From positions 1 through 64,000 of the forward strand of contig NZ_LZJK01000046.1 in the NCBI RefSeq assembly GCF_001667945.1: 64,000 nt of DNA, given 5' to 3'. Under the pieces are notes generated by a model, which ran no database searches, was not told where the DNA came from, and worked only from the letters and a program-made list of their open reading frames with translations. Shown here piece by piece: positions 58,364-64,000 of this stretch. Numbering within the stretch: position 1 is the first letter of the stretch; each line of letters opens with the position of its first letter. The DNA is from Mycolicibacter sinensis (GTDB lineage: Bacteria > Actinomycetota > Actinomycetes > Mycobacteriales > Mycobacteriaceae). A program made the position numbers and the translations under genes.

Positions 58364-59434
58364 ATGACGCATTCCAGCTATCGGTGGCTGACGGTCGGTT
58401 TGGTAGCGGGGGGCTGCGCCGGCCTGATGGGGATGACCTCGATGCTCAGCGCGGGATTCGCGCTCGGCGAGGACACCGCGCTCATCATGGGATCGGCCCT
58501 TCAGCCCACCCCGAAGGACTCGTACATCGACCAGGTGATGGCCGATTTCCTCAACCCCCAGAACCCGTTTCCCGGGCAGCCGACGTTTCCCGGCTACACC
58601 CCGGTCGGGGTGACCACACCGGAGACCGATTACGGTCCGGGCCTGACCCAGGGCGTCGCCGACATCGACAAGGCGATCATGGAGCACTTGGCCAACGGCG
58701 ACAATGTCACCGTCTGGGGCTACTCGATGAGTGCCGCGGTGGCTACTCAGGAACTGTTGAACCTGCTGGCGCTGCCGCCCGGTGAGCAGCCGGATCCGGA
58801 CACCCTGAGCTTCGTGTTGCTGGAAAACCTCGGCAACCCCAACGGCGGGTTCTTCACTCGGTTCGAGGGCTCGGGCATGCCGGTGACACCGCCGGACGGG
58901 ATCTACCACACCGACATCTACACGATCGAGTACAGCGGGGCGACCGACTTCCCGAAGTATCCGCTGAACTTCCTCGCGCTCGCCAACGCGATGGCCGGCT
59001 ACGTCTACCTGCACCCGGCCCTGCTGCCCGGTTGGCCGACGACGTTCGACCCGAGCTCGATCGCCGACGCGGTCGAGCTTCCGACCTCAGAAGACGTCAA
59101 CACCGACTACTATCTCATCCCGACGCAGAACCTTCCGCTGCTCGACGGGATCCGGGCGTTCCCGGTGTTCGGACCGGCGATGGCCGACCTGGTGCAGCCC
59201 GCGCTGCGGGTGCTGATCGACCTGGGCTATGACCGCACCGATCCCGCCGATGTCGTCACGCCGATTTCGTTGAGCATGCCGCCGATCGACTGGGACACCG
59301 TGGCGCAGAATCTGCAGCTCGGGTTCGAGCAGGGCTGGATCGCCGCCCAGGTCGATCTGGGCATGCTGCCGGAATCGGAGTTGCCGGATCTGTACCCGTA
59401 TCTGCCGGATCTGTCCGGTCTGATCGGGGCCTAG
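58364..59434 (+). CDS. PE-PPE-domain serine hydrolase, secreted (2)
   Basis: 356 residues. Signal peptide (LTVGLVAGGCAGLMGMTSML), then the PE-PPE hydrolase domain: TALIMGSALQPTPKDSYID, VTVWGYSMSAAVATQELL (nucleophile Ser), TDIYTIEYSGATDFPKYPL and NTDYYLIPTQNLPLLDG. Related to the gene at 43866 but shorter by 120 residues at the C-terminus. ATG 58364 follows GGGGGA; ATG 58352 is also in frame. No PE or PPE head is present. Confidence 0.86.
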   Translation: MTHSSYRWLTVGLVAGGCAGLMGMTSMLSAGFALGEDTALIMGSALQPTPKDSYIDQVMADFLNPQNPFPGQPTFPGYTPVGVTTPETDYGPGLTQGVADIDKAIMEHLANGDNVTVWGYSMSAAVATQELLNLLALPPGEQPDPDTLSFVLLENLGNPNGGFFTRFEGSGMPVTPPDGIYHTDIYTIEYSGATDFPKYPLNFLALANAMAGYVYLHPALLPGWPTTFDPSSIADAVELPTSEDVNTDYYLIPTQNLPLLDGIRAFPVFGPAMADLVQPALRVLIDLGYDRTDPADVVTPISLSMPPIDWDTVAQNLQLGFEQGWIAAQVDLGMLPESELPDLYPYLPDLSGLIGA

Positions 59435-59444
59435 CACACCTCCG

Positions 59445-59474
59445 GTCGGCCGGCCCCGGATCGGGCCGGCCGAC
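59445..59474. terminator. Bidirectional hairpin between convergent genes
   Basis: A perfect 12-bp stem, GTCGGCCGGCCC and GGGCCGGCCGAC around a 6-nt loop, fills the 39-bp gap between convergent genes and its right end touches the stop codon of the gene at 59474. No T-run, so intrinsic termination is uncertain in either direction. Confidence 0.6.
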
Positions 59475-60826
59475 TAGGTGGCGGCGACGTCGAACACGGC
59501 ATCCCAGAGCCCTTGGATGTCGAAGGGCCCGATGATCCCGCTGTTGTCGGCGATGTTGTACAGATAGTCGCCCAAAAAGTTGTGGATCTGCTCGACGGTG
59601 GGCAGGAAGCCGGTGGTGTCGATCACCGCGTCGGGCGGAAGCGGATTCTTCAGGTCCAGCAGCACCGTGCCCAGCCGCCACAGCCAGGCTTCATAGTCGA
59701 TGATCTCCGGGGTCGACACATTGGCGGTGCCCTCGTCGTAGTGGGCCAGCCACTGGTCGATGACGGGGTTGCCCGGCCACAGGTCGCCAACCGCCTTCAC
59801 CAGCAGGTAGTAGCTGGGCGTGTTCCAGTCGTCGGGATCCGTGATGTCGCCGGCCGGGTCGGGCAACAGGCAGGGCCCGGGGCAGAACGGGCTGCCCGGG
59901 ATGAACGGGTTGAACGCCACCAGCATCGACGCGATCACAGCCTGCAGCACCCGGCCGAACTCGACCGGGTCGGGCAGCTCGAACTTGGCCGGGTCGAACG
60001 GCTGCAGCAGGCTGTTGTAGAAGTTGATGAACGGCTGCTCGAAGTTCATCTCGTACGACGACCCGGCCCACGGCACCAGCGGAGCCTTCGGGTCGATGTT
60101 CGGGTAGTCCTCCGGGTCGAGGCCCAATTCCTCCAGAGTGCGGCTGCCCGTCCAATAGAAGCCGTCGTGCGCCAGGCCACTGTTGACCATGCCGGGCGAG
60201 TTCGGGTCGAAGTAGTACGCGTTGCCGTCCATCATGTCCGAGAACGGGACCTGGAACCAGTTCTCGATCAGGGGGAATTTCTGCAGACCGGTGATGATCA
60301 GCAGGCTCCAGAGGGCTTGGTCGATCCAGGTGAAGCCGGTGATCGGGCTGACCGGCATAGCCGGCAGGCAGTCCAGGCTCTGACAAATCGGGTGCATCGG
60401 GATCTCTACCGTCGCCAGCATGGCCAGTTGCTGGCCGAGCCCCGGGTAGAACAGGTCCCCTTCATGGCCGGCCCCGGACAGCTCCGGGAACGGCACCAGC
60501 AACTGCATGACCGATTCGAAGTGGCCCGGGTCGCCCGGGTCCTCGCCCCAGACGTTGGTCGGGCTGCCCACGAACCACGGCCCGCTGTAGAACAGCGACT
60601 TCGACAGCGTGTCCAGCGCGTGGATCTCGTTCGCCGGAATGTTGACCAGGGCCTGGAAGAGGTTCAGCGGAACGTTGAGCAATGACTCGCCGGCGCTGAG
60701 ACGCTCGGCGAGGTGAACCGCGGCGGCCGGAGCGGGCACCGGTGGCGCGGCCGGAGCGACGGCGATGAGTCCCGCCATCGTGATCGCCAACCCAGCGGTG
60801 GAGTAGCTGCGCAGGGCCGCGACCAT
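59474..60826 (-). CDS. Secreted mycobacterial protein of unknown function, paralogue C1
   Basis: 450 residues with a signal peptide (AGLIAVAPAAPPVPAPAAAV). Blocks shared with the next two genes: LNVPLNLFQALVNIPANEI, NVWGEDPGDPGHFESVM, PVSPITGFTWID, a WFQVPFSDMMDG region, and FNPFIPGSPFCPGPC with paired cysteines. The family is unfamiliar to me; size, signal and cysteine pairs suggest an envelope or secreted protein. Not obviously enzymatic: no GxSxG or other catalytic signature is seen. Confidence 0.82.
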   Translation of the reverse strand: MVAALRSYSTAGLAITMAGLIAVAPAAPPVPAPAAAVHLAERLSAGESLLNVPLNLFQALVNIPANEIHALDTLSKSLFYSGPWFVGSPTNVWGEDPGDPGHFESVMQLLVPFPELSGAGHEGDLFYPGLGQQLAMLATVEIPMHPICQSLDCLPAMPVSPITGFTWIDQALWSLLIITGLQKFPLIENWFQVPFSDMMDGNAYYFDPNSPGMVNSGLAHDGFYWTGSRTLEELGLDPEDYPNIDPKAPLVPWAGSSYEMNFEQPFINFYNSLLQPFDPAKFELPDPVEFGRVLQAVIASMLVAFNPFIPGSPFCPGPCLLPDPAGDITDPDDWNTPSYYLLVKAVGDLWPGNPVIDQWLAHYDEGTANVSTPEIIDYEAWLWRLGTVLLDLKNPLPPDAVIDTTGFLPTVEQIHNFLGDYLYNIADNSGIIGPFDIQGLWDAVFDVAAT

Positions 60827-60948
60827 CCCGATGATTCCTCCAGTGACGGTGAAAAGGCGCGTCTGAGATGACCGGACCTAAGACGGCTTACGCAATCTAC
60901 CAAAGAATTTCCTGAGCGCAACCGATAAGCGCGGTGCCCCCAAAAGCC

Positions 60949-60982
60949 CAGCAGCCCGGCCGCGAAAACGGCCGGGCTGCTG
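60949..60982 (-). terminator. Hairpin after paralogue C2
   Basis: CAGCAGCCCGGCCG and its exact complement around a 6-nt loop, 11 nt after the C2 stop on the - strand, followed by GGGCTTTTGGGG. A strong stem with only four Ts, a plausible actinobacterial terminator. Confidence 0.7.
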
Positions 60983-60992
60983 TGTTGTTGGT

Positions 60993-62720
60993 CTAGAAGC
61001 CGAACCAGCTCGACATCTCGGCCCACAGGTCGGTGAGCCCCAGATAGACGCTGTCGTGCTCGGGGTCCAGGGCGTGCAGGAAGTCGTCCCAGACCAGCAG
61101 CGAGTTCTTGCCGCCGTAGTCGCCGATCTCCTGCATGTCCAGCGGCAGGTCGGGGTTCCAGGTCGGCGGCATGTAGTAGCCGGTCTCCGGGTTGATCGGC
61201 CACGGCCCCAGCAGGCCCGGGTCGGTCAGGATCCCGCCGTTGACGACCAGGGCCGGCAACCAGGGGTTGATGGCCGCGAGCGCGTCGATGATCTTGTTGT
61301 GGGTGTCCGCGTCGAAGGTGAACATACCGGTCTGCAGCGCCGAGATACCGGCCAGGATCTGCTCGTCGGTTCCGCCGTTGGCATTGCCGACGGCGTTCTC
61401 GGCGTCCTGCTCGGTCAGGTCGATCCACTGCTGGATCAGTGGGTTGGGGGCGCCGATGGACTGGATCGACTTGACCAGGTCCAGGGTGGTCACTCCCCAC
61501 GGCGGGGAGACCGGCGGCATATTGCACAGTCCCGGGCACATTGGACTGCCCGCAACGTACGGGTTGAAGTCGACGACCATCCCAGCAATCAGGGCCTTCA
61601 TGGCCTGGAAGACGTCGTCCGAGCTGGCGAAGTGGAAGCCGGTGAGCGGGTCGTCGCCGTTGACGCTCCAGTCGACCGGCTGCATCAGGCTGTCGAACCA
61701 CTTCTGCATGGGGCCGAACGGATCCAGCTTGAAGGTCAGGCCGGCCCACGGCATCAGGTTGATCTGGTTGCCGTGCTCGTCGAGGACGGGGTCGCCGTTT
61801 TCGTCGAGCAGCGGATGCGTGCCCGGGTAGCCGAAGCCGGGCTGAGCCTCACCGGACCATGGACTCCCGCCGTACATGGGCCCGCCCGGCACCGCGCCGC
61901 CCTCACCGACACCGGCGTCCGGGTTGGCGATGCCGCCGGAGGTGGGGTTGTCGGGGTCGCTGAACGGGCTGTCCGGGAACTTGTAACCGTTCAGCATGTC
62001 CTGGATCGGCACCTTGAGCCAGTACTTGAACAGGTCCAGCTGATTGTCGTCGTTGGGGAAGTTGGTGAACTTCGCGAAGAAGTTCAGCATCGCGTCCAAA
62101 CCGGTGATCCCGGTGATCGGCTCGACCGGAGACATCGGGTAGCACTGGATCGAGTCACACGACACGCTGATCGGCAGCAGGGCCGCGGCGAACATCGCGA
62201 ACTGCTGGCCCCAGCCCGCGGTGCCGTTGGCCAGGGCATCCGGGTCGATCGTGGGGTCGTACAGGCCAGAGAGCTGGGGCGCGAACGGGAACAGGTAGTC
62301 CATCACGGCCATGAAGTGGCCCGGGTCGCCCGGGTCCTCGCCCCAGATGTTGGTGGCGCTGGGGGTGAACCAGTTCCCGGTGAAGAAGAACGAGTTGGCC
62401 AGCACGTTGGTGGCCGACACCTCGTTGTACGGGATGTTGACGAGGTCCTGGAACAGGTTGAACGGAATGTTGAGGATCGAGGCCTCGGCGGCCAGCTGCA
62501 CCGCCCGCTCAGCGGCCGTCAGGCCGGACTTCCACGGTGCGACCGGCGCCACCGGGGCGATCGCCACGACGCTCGCGGCAGCAAAAGCCGCGCCCGCTGT
62601 CACGTGCCGGCGCTGCGGCATTGCGCGATGCGCACCTGTCGTTGCGACTCGACGCTCGGAATTCGCGCGGTGTCTACCACCCGTTGCGTACCGCCGCCCA
62701 CGCGTCACACCATGCTTCAC
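60993..62720 (-). CDS. Secreted mycobacterial protein of unknown function, paralogue C2
   Basis: About 575 residues, the longest of the three. A basic, Arg-rich leader of about 40 residues precedes a hydrophobic segment (AGAAFAAASVVAIAPVAPVA). Shared blocks: LNIPFNLFQDLVNIPYNEV, NIWGEDPGDPGHFMAVM, PVEPITGITGLD, FNPYVAGSPMCPGLC. An insert of about 60 residues in the middle is Gly/Pro-rich and contains DENGDPVLDEHGN. GTG 62720 after GGGGG is chosen; ATG 62621 would leave a more usual signal peptide. Confidence 0.8.
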   Translation of the reverse strand: MKHGVTRGRRYATGGRHRANSERRVATTGAHRAMPQRRHVTAGAAFAAASVVAIAPVAPVAPWKSGLTAAERAVQLAAEASILNIPFNLFQDLVNIPYNEVSATNVLANSFFFTGNWFTPSATNIWGEDPGDPGHFMAVMDYLFPFAPQLSGLYDPTIDPDALANGTAGWGQQFAMFAAALLPISVSCDSIQCYPMSPVEPITGITGLDAMLNFFAKFTNFPNDDNQLDLFKYWLKVPIQDMLNGYKFPDSPFSDPDNPTSGGIANPDAGVGEGGAVPGGPMYGGSPWSGEAQPGFGYPGTHPLLDENGDPVLDEHGNQINLMPWAGLTFKLDPFGPMQKWFDSLMQPVDWSVNGDDPLTGFHFASSDDVFQAMKALIAGMVVDFNPYVAGSPMCPGLCNMPPVSPPWGVTTLDLVKSIQSIGAPNPLIQQWIDLTEQDAENAVGNANGGTDEQILAGISALQTGMFTFDADTHNKIIDALAAINPWLPALVVNGGILTDPGLLGPWPINPETGYYMPPTWNPDLPLDMQEIGDYGGKNSLLVWDDFLHALDPEHDSVYLGLTDLWAEMSSWFGF

Positions 62721-62879
62721 ACGTCCCCCTTTAGTCCCCACGAACCGTGACAGCATATCCGTGTCACGGTTCCGTGTCTAAGCGAGTACGGGTTAATTTA
62801 CACGGCCTGCGGAACACGGTCTGCTAAGTAGCACTTCATCGTTGTCATCGGCTGTTTTTGGGTCGGGCAGTACACCGGT

Positions 62880-64000
62880 CTAGAGCAGCCCGCTCAGGTC
62901 GCCCAAGCCGATGGCGTCGAGCAGACCGGTGAACCCGTCCGCGGTCCCGACGGCGGAACTACCGACGTCGCCGCTGTCGGTAGCGGCCCCGAGCACCGGG
63001 GTGAGGTCGGCGAAGTCCACCGGCTGATAGCCGGCCACCTGCGCCCAGTCCGCAAAGAACTGCTGAACCCCCGACTGCTGCATCAGGTCGATGAGCTGCT
63101 GCATCGCCGGCGACGGCGAGAACGAGATCGGGGTGTCGACGTTGGCCGGCGGGTCATCCGGCGACGGGTTGCCCACGTCGAACCACTGCTGCAGGGACTG
63201 TGACAACGCGTCGTTGACGTCCACTTGGTGCGGTGTCGGACCGTTGGCCATTCCGTAGTACGCGTTCAGCGGGTTGTCCGCATTGGCCCGGGTCAGCCAG
63301 TCCTCTATATAAGGGTTGCCCGGCCACAGCCTGTCCAGCTCGGTCACCAGTGCCAACGGCGTCGCCGACGGATTCGCCAGACAGGTGGTGCCGCAGAACG
63401 GGTCTCCGGGCGACGACGGGTCGAAGGCGATGATCTGGCCCGCGGCCAGCGTCTGCAGCGCCCGGCCCAACTCTTCGAGCGTGGGGATCTGGAAGCCGCT
63501 GGCATAGGTGTTCAGGTCGACCGGCGCCTGGAGGCTGTTCCAGAAGTTCTGGAACGGGTACAGCGGGTCCAGCTTGAACGTCTCGTTGGACCACGGCATC
63601 AGGTTGACCGGGTTGCCATTGCCGTTGACAACGTCGTCGGTCCCGGGGACGACGTGAATCCCCTGCGACTGGGTCGCGGCGTCCTGAGGCAGGTTGGCGA
63701 TGTCATCCGGGGTCGCCGGGTGGGTGCCCACGAAGCCGAGGACGGGGTCACTGGGCACCGAGCCGTCGGGGTTTCCCGCGCTGTCGGTTCCGATTCCCAT
63801 CGCCGGGTTGATCACGGTGGGAAAGGTGTAGCCGCTGAACAGGTCTGACAGCGGCACCTGGAACCAATGCTGGAACAGTGGGTAGGGCTGCAGGCCGGAG
63901 AGTGCGGCGAAGAACCAGGCGTTGTGGTCGAAGAAAGAGGAGCCGGTGATCTCGGTCGACGGCAGCAGCGGCGCACTGTAGTCGGCGTCGCTGGACGCGC
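62880..64000 (-). CDS. Secreted mycobacterial protein of unknown function, paralogue C3 (cut by window edge)
   Basis: C-terminal 373 residues of the third family member; the frame is open to the right edge. Shared blocks: an ITGSSFFDHNAWFFAALSG stretch, WFQVPLSDLFSG, LMPWSNETFKLDPLYPFQNF, and FDPSSPGDPFCGTTC with the paired cysteines in the conserved place. Like C1 it lacks any catalytic signature I can see. Function unknown. Confidence 0.8.
   Translation of the reverse strand, partial: ASSDADYSAPLLPSTEITGSSFFDHNAWFFAALSGLQPYPLFQHWFQVPLSDLFSGYTFPTVINPAMGIGTDSAGNPDGSVPSDPVLGFVGTHPATPDDIANLPQDAATQSQGIHVVPGTDDVVNGNGNPVNLMPWSNETFKLDPLYPFQNFWNSLQAPVDLNTYASGFQIPTLEELGRALQTLAAGQIIAFDPSSPGDPFCGTTCLANPSATPLALVTELDRLWPGNPYIEDWLTRANADNPLNAYYGMANGPTPHQVDVNDALSQSLQQWFDVGNPSPDDPPANVDTPISFSPSPAMQQLIDLMQQSGVQQFFADWAQVAGYQPVDFADLTPVLGAATDSGDVGSSAVGTADGFTGLLDAIGLGDLSGLL

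Noticed and set aside
1..64000. tRNA, rRNA, CRISPR, insertion sequence, phage or integrase
   Set aside because: Reading both strands, I saw no tRNA T-loop pattern with acceptor stems, no regularly spaced repeats, and no transposase or integrase motifs.

Overview
The window is about 64 kb of GC-rich chromosomal DNA from a mycobacterium (Mycobacteriaceae). Supporting signs are PPE-SVP proteins, an MmpL transporter, PE-PPE-domain hydrolases, DnaE1, a dodecin, an ultrashort ileS T-box, many GTG and leaderless starts, and a gene order that, from memory, follows the M. tuberculosis H37Rv stretch from ileS/Rv1536 to nadB/Rv1595 in inverted orientation. Several parts of that stretch are missing (treY, treZ, the frd genes) and others are inserted. 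I found no rRNA, tRNA, CRISPR array, insertion sequence or prophage.

Region 1 (1-10.1 kb) is cofactor synthesis. nadB (cut by the left edge) and nadA diverge from an NrtR-type regulator, with an inverted repeat over the shared promoter. A lipase follows. Then come the biotin genes: bioB-bsaP-DUF2567 as one coupled unit, the divergent repressor gene bioQ, and bioA plus bioF-bioD-2H phosphoesterase. Two TGAAC-N3-GTTCA operators mark bioQ/bioB and the bioA/bioF junction.

Region 2 (10.2-25.9 kb) holds a catalytically dead NlpC/P60 protein (RipD-like), a membrane acyltransferase with an SGNH domain, glgX without treYZ, a ThrE-like exporter, ilvA, an F420-linked reductase, a DUF488 protein with an apparent ACG start, a fadD-echA pair, an LCM-type methyltransferase, two secreted paralogues of unknown function, and a MerR regulator divergent from a PPOX/F420 oxidoreductase.

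Region 3 (26.0-42.8 kb) is mostly housekeeping: dnaE1, dodecin plus a methyltransferase, a zinc metallopeptidase, rluA-type synthase-lspA, ansA, dinB, a DUF732 protein, two PPE-SVP proteins, and ileS behind a T-box leader.

Region 4 (43.1-64.0 kb) is accessory and looks envelope-related: a class 3 lipase coupled to a PE-PPE hydrolase, tandem hemerythrins, an MmpL transporter, and a group of oxidative and methylating enzymes (Baeyer-Villiger monooxygenase, AurF-like diiron oxygenase, two paralogous methyltransferases, P450, SDR, and an SDR fused to an alpha/beta hydrolase). A second PE-PPE hydrolase and three paralogues of a large secreted family (the last cut by the right edge) complete it. 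The 46.4-58.2 kb group is the best candidate for an undescribed system, perhaps a lipid tailoring and export module; this is inference from gene content.
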